A stretch of 64,000 nt of DNA from Zygnema cylindricum (lineage: Eukaryota; Streptophyta; Zygnematophyceae; Zygnematales; Zygnemataceae): the NCBI GenBank assembly GCA_037447655.1, contig JBBHKE010001039.1, positions 54,813-118,812 of the forward strand, written 5' to 3'. Below are positions 23,401 through 34,195 of the stretch, one piece after another (the first letter of the stretch is position 1; each line of letters begins with the position of its first letter). Under the pieces are notes generated by a model. That model was not told where the DNA came from. It was given only the letters and a program-made list of their open reading frames with translations, and did no database searches. The position numbers and the translations under genes are program-made.

Positions 23401-23889
23401 GGGGGGGCAATAAGCCATACACTTTGTAGATATCAAACCTTGTGGGCGATACATATCTCGTCAAAATTGCTCTGAGGTGCCGATGAGAAACCCCATGTTC
23501 TTGGCGGATGTAATTAGTTAAAATTGATAGATTAGGCTTCTAAGCAAAAATTAAGGAATTATAAGAGCATAAACTAGTTTATCAGATTTAGATAAACAGA
23601 ACCAAGATTAATGCCATCCCAAATTCCTTCCAATGCCTATTAAATGTAGGTTTCAAAATGCTTTTAGGTTGTAATTCGTAAGGTGAATCTCTCTTATGTC
23701 AAGATTACTAGCCTAAGACGTACGTTATGATTTTGACCACAAGCTAAGGAGGCACAATAGGTACACACCCTTCAATAGCCTCTCCTGCATTAGGTCCACC
23801 GAATAGTAAGATATAATTGAAGATTTTTTTACACTTTGAGAATATTGACAGTACTACAATATTGAAACTATGTCTACTGGATATAACAT
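20422..23889. other. Old non-coding sequence with diverged duplications
   Basis: No domain-bearing frame was found. The phrase aggccatgtgccttctacca at about 20,444 recurs diverged at about 21,296 (aggccatgtgtctgctgcca). A cluster resembling aatggaataaaggcct recurs at 20,770, 20,820 and 21,650. 21,778-21,975 and 22,240-22,440 are a diverged direct repeat (separate entry). Probably decayed transposon sequence. Confidence 0.45.
21778..22440 (+). repeat. Diverged direct repeat, two units about 460 bp apart
   Basis: Unit 1 (about 21,778-21,975) and unit 2 (about 22,240-22,440) share order and wording: acatgtt...ccccca, gtgttggacgt/gcgttggattgt, acgtggcatattg/catgtggcttattg, agtgtgtattag. Identity by eye is about 65-75 percent. 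They may be relic LTRs or an old tandem duplication; no TG..CA ends were secured. Confidence 0.55.
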
Positions 23890-24015
23890 GATAGTTTACT
23901 TTAGACCGTAGGACGTGTCTAGTGAATCTGACAAGATAGTACTCACTAGACCATACGACCTCTCTAGTGGATCCGAAAAGATAGTGCTCATTAGACCGTA
24001 GGACTTGTCACGGGC
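23890..24015 (+). repeat. 45-bp tandem triplicate
   Basis: Three units start with GATAGT at 23,890, 23,935 and 23,980, an exact 45-bp spacing. The internal wording is shared (tagaccgtaggac, ctagtggatccga). The last unit is cut after tagaccgtaggacttgt. Non-coding. Confidence 0.85.
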
Positions 24016-24408
24016 AAATATTGATGGTAAAAATATTCATTTGGAGTGGGTGTAGCTTCTTAGGAATGTTGTTTGTTTGATATTTTAAGTTTTTGTTTTT
24101 TATAAAGTAAGTAAAAACACATGGGTTCAATTATGCTCGCCTCTTTTGTCATCTTTTTACTATTGTTGTTGCGTTTATGGTTTGTTTGAGGTGTTGTTCA
24201 CATTGATGAGAATCAAACTTGATCACCAACCATTGTGAGTAGCGAATGTAAGGAGATAGAGAAAATAAGGATACATCTCAACACTTGTACAACTTTATGT
24301 CAGTGTGTTTAGAGAATCTACAAGATTCATAGCAATGTGAGAAGAGAGGAAATTTTAAGTAAGAGCTAATCGTTAATTCTTTAGAGAGAATGTTAACAGT
24401 AGCAAACT

Positions 24409-25335
24409 TGTTGACACTTATGTAGTTTCTAGGTTTGAAATAGGAAAAATAAAAGAAAGAGAAAACAACAAAGGCAGTCTGCTTCTCACTCAACTCTCCA
24501 AGTCCCACACTTGTCCTAGTCACTGAAGACTGAAGAGGGAGTGGAGACTGAAGAGGGAGTCAGAGCCATGCCTGCCTATGCTGTCCAAGGAGATAGAGAA
24601 TAGGCTAGATACTTTGTCTGTACCAAAAAGCCTACCGTTCGACAGAACATCCGGCAGGTGGTAGCTTTATCCTATAGTCTAGAAGGAATGTTAAGAGATA
24701 TTGGGTACGATAGATATCTAAATGCCTACACACGGAAGATTCCATTTAACTGATAGAACGGCACCTTAAAGCATAGAACTCACTGTACTTTATATACCGT
24801 ACGAAATAAATGTTACGGACATCTATTTCGACGGTCCGTATCAAAAACCGACTTCGATTGACGACCATGGTGCGAGCCGAGATTCTAGAATGGCCGCCTT
24901 GGCGGATTTTAGATGCCGCCACTCGGAATGAAACGTGGCAACATCTTACGAGTTTACGCAATCTCTGGTCTGCACGATAATAAGTCAGGATGTGACATAT
25001 GTCACAATTATGGCCATGCCGTACAAATGACGTACAAAAAGTACTCCAACACCTGTACTTTTATGTACGGTACAGTCTTGTGATTTGTACCATACTTCAG
25101 TAGTAGAGGGTTAAGAGAGGGGTTTAGGACTTAGTAAAAATAGTAGGTAGCAGCCTCTCTCCCCGAGTACTTTTGTATTTATAGGCCATCTTTGGCCATC
25201 CATAACTAACTGCTCAAGGGAGCAAAATCTATGATACTTTTTGTTGCAGAATCAGGTGAGTCCAGGCTACACAAGGGTGTAGTCCTTCCGAGTTTTTGCC
25301 TGCCAGTGTGGTGGCATTTATAAGGGAAAGTCAAA
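24409..25335 (+). repeat. Degraded LTR L related to the E-family LTR
   Basis: In plus orientation it matches, in order, the reverse complement of the E LTR: ggcagtctgc (about 24,472), cccacacttgtc and agtcactgaag, a gggagt..cagagccatgcctgcctatgctg block, and distally ctcaagggagcaaaat, gtgagtccaggctacacaag and ttgcctgccagtgtggtggc. Ends are approximate. No internal coding region follows, so it is a solo or truncated LTR in the opposite direction to A, C and E. Confidence 0.6.
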
Positions 25336-27307
25336 GTAGGGGAATGTGTCCAAATACTCATATTCTAACTTTATATTATGTGGGGGAACTGAGCACACAC
25401 AAAGTCTTCTATCACAAGGGTGAAGTTGTATTCGGATTTTAATTGTCAGGGTGTCAGTCATTTGGGTTTGTATCAACTTGGAGCCGACACTATCTAGATG
25501 AGCTTCTTTTGGATCTGCGATTTCTGTGGGGGAATGGAGCCCATAGAATTGAAAACTAACCCTATTATGATCCAGAGCCCAACTTCAAAAATTGTTGAGC
25601 TTCATTTAAACTAAGGTCGACGATTACATTTTCTTCGAAAAGGGAAGATTGCGCTACATCGAGCTTGTGCACATTTTTTTTAAACTTCTTCTATCACAAA
25701 TGGGGAGAGTCTAAGAGTTGAAAGGGAGAAAGAGACCATGGAACGACCAGTTGAGAGGAAGTTGACTGATGAAGTATCACTCTTTATGAGGAAAATTGCG
25801 TGTTAACGGAGGATGAAAGGGTGAGAAGGTGATTTCTTTTTGTTTTAGATTCCTTTTCCTTACTCTTAAATAATCAGCTGCTCGTAGGGCAAAATTTGGA
25901 CACCATAAGCTCGATAGAAGGGGGGTCATAAAGTAAAGGACGGAATGAAATAAATAAGTTAGTGATGTCCAATTCATTGGAGAGCATAAAAAAGGCTAGG
26001 TTTGTTCGGGAAAGGAAACCAAATACTTTGTGATATAGTGTATCTACACTTGTTTTTTAGATTTGGGAATTGTCAAGCCGAAGGCGGTAGCCGCTCATTG
26101 ATCTTTTGAAAAAAGACGATCGTAAAAAATGAGACATTGGGATTCCTTACAAATCATTTTTTCTCGGTAACCTTTGTCGGGTCAAAGGTCTTTTATGCTA
26201 ATGGCTCGTTACTAAGGCTAAGGTCCTTGTTTTAAGATCAATGAGGATACCCCCAAAAATTTAGAAAATCCCTCTTTTATCATTTTCTCAATTCATCATC
26301 TTGTATTTCTTATATATCGTGTCTTAAACATGCTTGAATATATTTTTCTAAAATGAAGTGGTTTTAGGTGACCTCCTTCATAATCAAAAACATAAATTCC
26401 CTCTAAGCCTTCACCTCTCCCAATCTAGTTTTTGTCAACCCTATCCCTTATCAACAATACTCTGGTGAACCCGAATCCTCTCTAATAAGGACTTGGTATC
26501 CCTAACACGTTGTGGCAACGGCCCCACTAAGCTCGTGTTTAATGCTCTATAAAAACCTTAACTTCTCACCTTTATGTAAGCGTGCTTAAACTATAATTTT
26601 TTGAAGGGTATGTTATGTATTTAACTAGATTCTTTGGGGCTTTATAAACATGGCATTCGAGGATCACTCTTCCTCACTATTTTTGTATCCATGTACTCTA
26701 AGTTTCTCCTTTTACTCTTCTTACGGAACTAGGAGCTACCCTAAAGTGACCAACAGTAAAGTAAAAGAGAAGAATTCTTTGGCAAGAAGAATTTAGTACC
26801 GACTCATTTGTCATTCGTATCCAAATAATTGTCTTGTTCAAGTTGTACTTCAAATCAAGAATTCTCTTAACACTTGCTTTCATGCTTCATTTAACCCCTA
26901 CACCCTTGCTCTAAGATAGAGGGCGGTCTTTGTCGTTTTGTTCACGAGCACGGTGATACATATTCTCCCTTTCAAGTGAAGGGAATGTCCACTCGGGTTT
27001 GATTAAGTTTGGGGATATCTAAACACAAAGCTCCGGATCCAAATGAGATTTAATTCGTCGCCTTTGACAGAGGTACTAAAAGATTTATGGCTTCTCAAAC
27101 TAAAATTCTCTCCCACCTACGTTGTATAAGGGATCTCATATTTGTAGCTCCAAAGTGTCTTTTGAGACTTAGAACGGAAGGTATGAATGCCGATGACAGT
27201 CCCCTTTCATTCTCATGGCTGTATACGCAACCTCACGGTCATATACTAGTTCTATTGTTTTCCCATAATGTATACACAAATTAGTACAAATGTACACTAG
27301 TCGAAAC
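25336..27307. other. No gene recognised
   Basis: AT-rich sequence with frames under 70 codons and no motif. It ends at the left boundary of solo LTR F. The five bases 27,303-27,307 (GAAAC) are the left target duplication of F. Confidence 0.5.
27303..27307. other. Target-site duplication of F (left)
   Basis: GAAAC, repeated exactly at 40,633-40,637, 13.3 kb away on the far side of the nested D and C elements. Confidence 0.8.
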
Positions 27308-27374
27308 TGTAACTCTGTGGTCTCCTTTGACTTACAAAGTGTGCAGCTTATGTAAAGCCTCTAAGATAACATTT
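27308..27374 (-). repeat. Solo LTR F, left segment
   Basis: Begins TGTAACTCTG like the E LTR (60,287) and runs tgcagcttatgtaaagcctctaagataac, aligned with the E wording cagctcacacgaagcctctaggataac. It is broken off by the D 5' LTR at 27,375 and continues at 39,780. Confidence 0.75.
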
Positions 27375-27757
27375 TGTTGGTTTTTGGAAACCTTTAGTCC
27401 TCTCTATATCTCGTGTGTGAGAAAGAGAGTCTAGACTTAGCCGGTTTTTGTGTATAGACTGAGTTGACGTAGACAAGATGTGGTGTGGTATGTAACTCCA
27501 AAAGGAGTTCACATATTTGGTACACACTATGTACACGTGTCGGTCCGTGGGGAAGTCAAGCTTCGTTGAGTTGGTTGACAAAGTACATATTTACTTGAGG
27601 GGCCATATTTACACGTGGAGGTTCATCTTCGGTGATGACTGAATACGCGGACGGCGGACGGAGTTCGTTGTCATTTTTGGAAGAGAAATATTGACGAAGC
27701 CGTCATTTCAGCGTGCGTACTTTATAAGCGGCTAGGGTTAAGGATTGATGTAAATAC
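27375..27757 (+). repeat. D 5' LTR, first segment
   Basis: Matches 38965-39361 of the 3' LTR (cctttagtcctctctacatc, gtgtgagaaagagagtctag, cacgtgtcggtccgtgggga). Interrupted after TAAATAC by element C; AATAC at 27753-27757 is the left C duplication. Confidence 0.9.
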
Positions 27758-28804
27758 TGCAATTCTGTGTCCTCCATTGGACCACAGAATACAGGAAGCC
27801 TCTAGATAGTATTTAACTAACCCACTTTAAGCCACAACCACTGTTGCCCAAGAAGGCAAACTGACAATTTGACTGCACCCCTGTGTAGCCTGGACTCCCC
27901 TGAGTCCGTAGAAAAAAGAATCACTGAAAACGGCCAACCAGGCGATAAGTTATAGGGTGGCAAAGATGCCAATTTATACAAACTCTCTGAGAGAGAGGAC
28001 TATCTACCTAAATTTTCCTAAGTCCTAGTTTTTCCTAATTCCCTCTCACAGCTCCTATCTACTGCCTGTACGAACCAATCACAAAATTGTATAGTACTAG
28101 AAAGTACTACTGCCGATGTACTTTCTGTACGGCCTCTGTACGACAAGGCCATAAGTGGACGCGTGTATACTTTCCACTCATCCGTACGTTCCTCGGAATT
28201 CCCGCGACCGAATGATGTCTCCCCACGTGGCGCCAGGTGATGCCACGTCACTAAATGCCAAAGTGACCACTCCGGGATTTCGGCGATGATGTGCGCAGTT
28301 GGATTATATGCGAAACGTAATCTTGGCCGGAATAAATACTTGCGCGATATTTTTTCCGATGTAGAAATAAAATGCGTGGTATCCGTTTTGAATTAGCGTC
28401 GTACGACGTACTTTATAAAACTGTATATATGTATGCCGTAAACAGTTTTAGTTAAATGAACTTTATCCTTTCGAACTAAATATATATCTATCACATACCA
28501 TAGCACTTAGCATTGGTCCTAGTCTATTAGGATAAAGCTGACCGCTACCGGTCGATTTGACGAACCGCAGGTACCGGGATCAAATCTCTGGTCCGTCAAG
28601 TATATTTTTAGTAACCTACTAAAAATAGTTGTCTGTTGAACTAAGGCAGCCATGGATCAACCTCTCTCTCTTTCCTTCAGTGACTACAACAAGTATGGGG
28701 GCTAGAGAGCGGAGGTGGAGGTAGGCTGTCCGTCCTTTTCTTTTTCCTTTTATAAAAACATATTTAAACCTAGAAAATACTCTAGAAATCTATAAATTTC
28801 AACA
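27758..28804 (-). repeat. 3' LTR of element C
   Basis: TG..CA ended in minus orientation. In this copy the gag leader (M-E-D-T-E-L-Q) is open. A tRNA-like block with a degenerate B box (ggatcaaatct, 28577-28587) lies antisense, flanked by the inverted pair TTGACG/CGTCAA. Confidence 0.93.
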
Positions 28805-28817
28805 CTCCCCTTATTTT
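28805..28817 (-). promoter_or_regulatory. Polypurine tract of C
   Basis: On minus, AAAATAAGGGGAG abuts the 3' LTR start TGTTGAAATT. Conserved in A, E and G. Confidence 0.85.
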
Positions 28818-31800
28818 CTAGTCTAATTTTAATTTTTCTTTCAACCCGCATTTTTTCCGACAATATTTTAGTTTAGGAAAGGGCACAGGTTTGGTCATCA
28901 TGTCAGCCACCATTTCTTCATCAGGTCTATACACAAGATTTAAAATTTTATTTTCAACTTTTTCTCTTACGAAGCTTAATCTTATGTCCATATGTTTTGC
29001 TTTGAAATGGTGTTTTGGATTGGCTGCAATTGCAATTGCAGCTTGGTTATCGCAAAAGATTTCATGCACTCCCTCCTTCATAAATCCCAGTTCTTGTAAC
29101 AATGATTTCACCCACATTAGTTCTTTTACAGCAGAACACGACGCGATATACTCAGCCTCCAAAGTAGACTGAGCAACCACCTTTTGTTGCTTACTGCTCC
29201 AACAGCAAGCACCTTCCCCCACATACAAAACATATCCAGAAGTGCATCTTCTCATAGGTGCATCCCCATAACTAGCGTCACTCGAAGTGGTGATATCAGT
29301 ATGCTCCCCTCCCAAATGCATCCATAACTCTCTAGTTCCCACCAGATATCTCATGACTCTCTTGGCTGCCTCCCAATCTCTCTTCCTAGGATCATTAAGA
29401 CTCCTACTGAGTACTCCAACTGCTGCCGCTATGTCCGGCCTGGTACAGTTCATAAAATAGATTAAGCTTCCTACGACCTGTCTATAAGGAATAGACTTCA
29501 TGAACTCTCTCTCCTCTAGACTCATCTGATCGTCTAAGATCATCACTCCTCCTTCTACACTCCCATCACTTACTTTTTTCAAGTCCATGGGAGTGGTACA
29601 ACTGTTAGCATTTTCCATCTGGAATTTCTCAAGCATATTACCTATTGCTTCTTTCTGAGTAAGTCTGATAATCTTCTTCCCTCTATCTCTCTCCATTTGG
29701 ATCCCCAAATTATATTTTGCCTCCCTTAAATCCTTCATATCAAATCTGCCCCTAAGATCTTTCTTTAGCCTATTGATATTATCTAAAGACTTACTTAACA
29801 CAAGCAGATCATCCACATAAATTGCAATAAAAATGACACCATTCTCATCTTCAAACATATAGATAGAATGGTCAGAGCTGATCCGGATGTATCCCAGATC
29901 GGTGAGAAACTCATCTAGTTTCTTATTCCACTGTCGGGGAGCCTGTTTCAGTCCATATAAGGACTTTATGAGCCTGCACACTTTGCTCTCTTCTCCTTCT
30001 TCCACAAACCCCTCGGGTTGCCTCATAAAAATTTCTTCCTCTAACTCACCATTAAGAAAAGCAGTCTTAATATCCATCTGGTGAATTTCCATGTCTTCCG
30101 CTGCGGCCAGACTGAGGAGAATCATTACCGATGGGAACCGAACAACTGGAGCAAAGGTCTCCTCATAGTCAATCCCCTCTTTTTGGGTGAACCCCTTTGC
30201 TACCAATCGAGCCTTATACCTCTCAATTGTATTATCTGGGTTCAGTTTTAGTTTACATACCCATTTACATCCAATAGGTTTTCTGTCTGGAGGGCAATCC
30301 GCTAGTTCCCAAGTATTTGCTTCCATGATAGAAGCCATCTCATCATTTATGGTTCTAATCCATCTTTCTTTCTCTGGACTATTCACTGCCTCTAAGTAAG
30401 ACTGAGGCTCATCTGGGTGAGATAGCTTAGTTACCTTATGGGCAGCTTGTTTTTCCTGTATCTTTTTGCTGCTCCTCCTTCCTCCCTCAAACTCCGAAGC
30501 TGGAATGGATGGAAGTCTTGGATTTCTTCTCACTGTCTCATCGGCTCCCCTGTCCATAAAAACCGTATCTTGTCCCGCTTCTTCGATCTCCTCGAAGTCC
30601 ATAGGAGTATGTGAGGTTTCCGGTGAGTCTCCTGTATCTTCGATCTCCCCTGAATCTGTAATCACAGTTTCACTCATGTCTTTTTCGGGAACGACTGAGT
30701 TCTCCTCACTTTCGGACTCAAATCTGATCCTTATCTTCTTTGTATATTTGAAGGGGTCAAATGACTTCCCTTCATCTATGACAACTAAGTGTTTGACCAG
30801 AATGATATCTTTCTTTGCTAAGTCATAGACTCTATATCCTTTAACATCCTCATCATATCCCACAAAGTATCCAGGTTTTCCCTTAGCATCTAGTTTCCAG
30901 TTTTTCCTATCCGTGTCAAGACTGTAAACTTGGCTACTAAATACTTTAAGGTGTGAGATATCTGGTTTCCTTCCAACCCATCTCTCATAAGGTGTCACTC
31001 CCTTTACAGCTGAGGTAAGGACTCTATTTTTAATATAGTTGGCACAGTTCATTGCCTCTGCCCAAAATCTCTTTCCTATTTTCTTGTCTGCCAACATACT
31101 ACATGCACTATCTCCTAGTGTTCTATTCAACCTCTCAGCTACCCCATTTTGTTCTGGGTTATATGGTACAGTTTTCTGGTGCTGCACTCCCTCATCTCTC
31201 AAATATTCCTCAAACTCGTTAGAGGTATATTCCCCCTCATTATCACTCCTTATCCTTTTAATGGGGGTTTCATGCAACTTCTCACTCCAAGCTTTATATT
31301 CTTTGAAGTAAGTTGATGCTTCAGACTTTGTTTTCAGAAAGTAGACTCTAGAGTATCTAGACCAGTCATCAGTTATTGTCATCATAAACCTCTTTCCTCC
31401 AACCGAAGGTACTTTTGCAGGCCCCCAAATATCTGTGTGGACTAAATCTAATACTTTCTCACCTCTATATGTGGCGGTTTTGGGAAAAGGAAGTCTGTGA
31501 GCCTTACCTTGAGCACAACCACTACAATCATCCATCATTTCATTATCCCCAAACTCAATGCCATCTACTACCCCAAGTTTTTTCATTTCCCTTAACCTAT
31601 CAAAATTTACATGCCCCAACCGCTTATGCCAAATCATCACCTTAGGAACACCAACATAGTAAGCATTATTCTTTTCATTACTCAAGTTAAGCCTAAACAT
31701 TCCTTGGCTACCCTTATCTGCTGTGAAGTAAACTTCATCCCCATACTTAGCTGTAAAGACTCCCTTTCTGGTGAAGGTATCAAACTCTTTGTCATCTAAC

Positions 31801-32219
31801 ACAGACGTAGAGACAAGGTTTTTACTCAGCTGTGGAATGTAAAGTACATCTGAGAATGTAAGTATAGAAGTCTTACCCTCCACTAAGACTTTCAGATCTA
31901 CTGATCCCACTAGATCTGTAGTAACCACTCTCCCATCCCCATACTCTATCTCTACAGTAGGAATCTTTCTTAACTTAGTGAAGAGTTCTTTATCACGACA
32001 CATATGCATGGATGCACCTGAGTCGATGATCCATCCTTCCTGTGGAGCTTCCCGGATGGCTCCAAGGGCACACTTCTGCCTCCGAGGAATCTCCTTCTCC
32101 TCCAAACTCTCGTCAAGAAGAAGCTCCCCATCCTCCTCAGAGGACTCATCCTCGGTTTCTCCTGACACCTTTGTAACCACAAGTGCCTTTTTCTTTTCCT
32201 CCGGAAGAACCCCCTCCAC
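28818..32219 (-). CDS. pol: Element C pol polyprotein (PR-INT-RT-RH), intact frame
   Basis: 1,133 codons without a stop. The aspartic protease has D66-S-G-A-S (WIIDSGASMHMC). GAG-pre-integrase zinc residues are H198, H203, C232 and C235. The integrase triad is D263 (HTDIWGP), D326 (RSDNEGEYTS) and E362 (AERLNR), with exactly 35 residues between the last two. RT has D716 (MDIKTAFLNGE), SLYGLKQAPRQW at 753-764 and YVDD at 801-804. RNase H has D981 (SSDASYGD), the EAEYIA motif at 1021-1026, CDNQAAIAI at 1056-1064 and HHFKAKHMDIR at 1070-1080. The domain order is Ty1/copia. The listed start is only the first Met in this frame. The true translation comes from gag, from which pol is now one base out of register. 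Its products would copy and integrate the element. Confidence 0.95.
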   Translation of the reverse strand: MEGVLPEEKKKALVVTKVSGETEDESSEEDGELLLDESLEEKEIPRRQKCALGAIREAPQEGWIIDSGASMHMCRDKELFTKLRKIPTVEIEYGDGRVVTTDLVGSVDLKVLVEGKTSILTFSDVLYIPQLSKNLVSTSVLDDKEFDTFTRKGVFTAKYGDEVYFTADKGSQGMFRLNLSNEKNNAYYVGVPKVMIWHKRLGHVNFDRLREMKKLGVVDGIEFGDNEMMDDCSGCAQGKAHRLPFPKTATYRGEKVLDLVHTDIWGPAKVPSVGGKRFMMTITDDWSRYSRVYFLKTKSEASTYFKEYKAWSEKLHETPIKRIRSDNEGEYTSNEFEEYLRDEGVQHQKTVPYNPEQNGVAERLNRTLGDSACSMLADKKIGKRFWAEAMNCANYIKNRVLTSAVKGVTPYERWVGRKPDISHLKVFSSQVYSLDTDRKNWKLDAKGKPGYFVGYDEDVKGYRVYDLAKKDIILVKHLVVIDEGKSFDPFKYTKKIRIRFESESEENSVVPEKDMSETVITDSGEIEDTGDSPETSHTPMDFEEIEEAGQDTVFMDRGADETVRRNPRLPSIPASEFEGGRRSSKKIQEKQAAHKVTKLSHPDEPQSYLEAVNSPEKERWIRTINDEMASIMEANTWELADCPPDRKPIGCKWVCKLKLNPDNTIERYKARLVAKGFTQKEGIDYEETFAPVVRFPSVMILLSLAAAEDMEIHQMDIKTAFLNGELEEEIFMRQPEGFVEEGEESKVCRLIKSLYGLKQAPRQWNKKLDEFLTDLGYIRISSDHSIYMFEDENGVIFIAIYVDDLLVLSKSLDNINRLKKDLRGRFDMKDLREAKYNLGIQMERDRGKKIIRLTQKEAIGNMLEKFQMENANSCTTPMDLKKVSDGSVEGGVMILDDQMSLEEREFMKSIPYRQVVGSLIYFMNCTRPDIAAAVGVLSRSLNDPRKRDWEAAKRVMRYLVGTRELWMHLGGEHTDITTSSDASYGDAPMRRCTSGYVLYVGEGACCWSSKQQKVVAQSTLEAEYIASCSAVKELMWVKSLLQELGFMKEGVHEIFCDNQAAIAIAANPKHHFKAKHMDIRLSFVREKVENKILNLVYRPDEEMVADMMTKPVPFPKLKYCRKKCGLKEKLKLD

Positions 32220-33144
32220 GGTTCTCTTGGAGCCTCAGCTCTGATAGCTTGACACAATCTGCAATAAAGTGCCCCGGCTTTTTGCAATAATGACAAAGAC
32301 CCTTTGGGGGCCTTTGTCCCCCTGAATGATCTCTTTCCCCTCTATATGGTTTCTTCGGGTCCTTTCCCCATCGGTCCCCTCCTACTGCTAGAGCTTGAAT
32401 GCTCTTTCCTCCTCTCCTAATCTCCATTGTGTTTTCCTGCACAAGTATCATCCTGACTACTGTGTTCCATTTCCATGAACTATCAGGCATTCCCTGTACT
32501 CGGTACATTAAGTTTTTGAACTCATTTGGTAATTTCATGATAAGGGTGTTAACTTTCATTTTCATTGTACCTATCCACCCGGCACTTTCCATTTCTGTAT
32601 ACAAACAAGAAAGATCATTACAGTAATCTAACATCTTTCCTCCTTTGTAAGTGTAACTCAATAGCTTTTGCTCAGCCAACTGGAGCTCCTGAATAGTTCC
32701 AGCTCTATAAATTTCCACCAAACTCACCCACAACTCCTCGGCCTTGTAAATGTGAAGATGAGTAGTGGCCAAACCTTGAGTGAGGTGCCTCAGAATGAAG
32801 TTCTTGGCAGCCATGTTTACATCCTCCCACATTTGAGTATCGTTCTCCACGGTCTTCACGATTGCCGCTCTCGATACTATGGCAATAGGAGTAAGGGGTG
32901 TCTCCTTCCCTTTCCCTTTTTCGGACACACTGCTGTCCCCATCATCTGCCTCCTCCGCCGAGGCAGCCGTTGTTGCAGGAAACCTTACTTCCCCAAATCC
33001 TGGTGGAGTTCCTGAAGGTGGACGTTTCACTTGTCCACTGACGATACCCCAGTATCGTTTTGCACACAAAGCTCCTATCATCATGGCTTCCCAATAGATG
33101 AACCCAGATCCATTGAAGGTGGGCACCCTAGAGGGTGGGCCCAT
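32146..33144 (-). CDS. gag: Element C gag (nucleocapsid), damaged start and end
   Basis: The frame after the LTR reads VMGPPSRVPTFNGSGFIYW, through a UBN2-like gag middle (ELWVSLVEIYRAGTIQELQL, MLDYCNDLSCLYTEM), to a perfect CCHC knuckle, CHYCKKPGHFIADC (C-x2-C-x4-H-x4-C), 35 codons before the frame ends. In the 5' LTR the leader codon GAA is TAA, so translation from the LTR ATG would stop; the ATG of VMGP (33144) is the next start. At the 3' end an extra A in a GGAAAAGAAAAAGG run puts pol +1 relative to gag. Confidence 0.88.
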   Translation of the reverse strand: MGPPSRVPTFNGSGFIYWEAMMIGALCAKRYWGIVSGQVKRPPSGTPPGFGEVRFPATTAASAEEADDGDSSVSEKGKGKETPLTPIAIVSRAAIVKTVENDTQMWEDVNMAAKNFILRHLTQGLATTHLHIYKAEELWVSLVEIYRAGTIQELQLAEQKLLSYTYKGGKMLDYCNDLSCLYTEMESAGWIGTMKMKVNTLIMKLPNEFKNLMYRVQGMPDSSWKWNTVVRMILVQENTMEIRRGGKSIQALAVGGDRWGKDPKKPYRGERDHSGGQRPPKGLCHYCKKPGHFIADCVKLSELRLQENRGGGSSGGKEKGTCGYKGVRRNRG

Positions 33145-33148
33145 AACC
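33134..33148 (-). promoter_or_regulatory. Primer-binding site of C (half-tRNA-iMet type)
   Basis: GGTTATGGGCCCACC on minus directly after the LTR. Same 15-nt match to the initiator tRNA-Met anticodon arm as in A. It is read as Val-Met-Gly-Pro-Pro by gag. Confidence 0.78.
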
Positions 33149-34195
33149 TGCAATTATGTGTCCTCCATTGGACCACATAATACAGGAAGCCTCTAGATAG
33201 TATTTAACTAACCCACTTTAAGCCACAACCACTGCTGCCCAAGAAGGCAAACTGACAATTTGACTGCACCCCTGTGTAGCCTGGACTCCCCTGAGTCCGT
33301 AGAAAAAAGAATCACTGAAAACGGCCAACCAGGCGATAAGTTATAGGGTGGCAAAGATGCCAATTTATACAAACTCTCTGAGAGAGAGGACTATCTACCT
33401 AAATTTTCCTAAGTCCTAGTTTTTCCTAATTCCCTCTCACAGCTCCTATCTACTGCCTGTACGAACCAATCACAAAACTGTATAGTACTAGAAAGTACTA
33501 CTGCCGATGTACTTTCTGTACGGCCTCTGTACGACAAGGCCATAAGTGGACGCGTGTATACTTTCCACTCATCCGTACGTTCCTCGGAATTCCCGCGACC
33601 GAATGATGTCTCCCCACGTGGCGCCAGGTGATGCCACGTCACTAAATGCCAAAGTGACCACTCCGGGATTTCGGCGATGATGTGCGCCGTTGGATTATAT
33701 GCGAAACGTAATCTTGGCCGGAATAAATACTTGCGCGATATTTTTTCCGATGTAGAAATAAAATGCGTGGTATCCGTTTTGAATTAGCGTCGTACGACGT
33801 ACTTTATAAAACTGTATATATGTATGCCGTAAACAGTTTTAGTTAAATGAACTTTATCCTTTCGAACTAAATATATATCTATCACATACCATAGCACTTA
33901 GCATTGGTCCTAGTCTATTAGGATAAAGCTGACCGCTACCGGTCGATTTGACGAACCGCAGGTACCGGGATCAAATCTCTGGTCCGTCAAGTATATTTTT
34001 AGTAACCTACTAAAAATAGCTGTCTGTTGAACTAAGGCAGCCATAGATCAACCTCTCTTTCTTTCCTTCAGTGACTACAACAAGTATGGGGGCTAGAGAG
34101 CGGAGGTGGAGGCAGGCTGTCCGTCCTTTTCTTTTTCCTTTTATAAAAACATATTTAAACCTAGAAAATACTCTAGAAATCTATAAATTTCAACA
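33149..34195 (-). repeat. 5' LTR of element C
   Basis: Partner of 27758-28804 at about 99 percent identity by eye. It carries the private change that creates a TAA four codons after the gag ATG (minus ..ACATAATTGCA against ..ACAGAATTGCA in the 3' LTR). Confidence 0.93.

Larger units (their letters stand above)
27758..34195 (-). mobile_element. Ty1/copia element C, young, nearly intact, inside D LTR
   Basis: 6,438 bp, minus orientation. The LTRs are 1,047 bp each (27758-28804 and 33149-34195) and differ at only about ten positions by eye. The 5-bp duplication AATAC is at 27753-27757 and 34196-34200. It has a half-tRNA-iMet PBS, a polypurine tract, gag and an uninterrupted 1,133-codon pol. It inserted into the 5' LTR of D. 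It is the most recent insertion visible in the window. Confidence 0.96.

Noticed and set aside
30466-30828. Conserved 120-codon plus-strand frame opposite the integrase tail, present at the same length in A (16692-17054), C and G (59195-59557)
   Set aside because: It is the antisense shadow of a conserved coding stretch. Its conservation follows from the sense strand; no start context or domain supports it.
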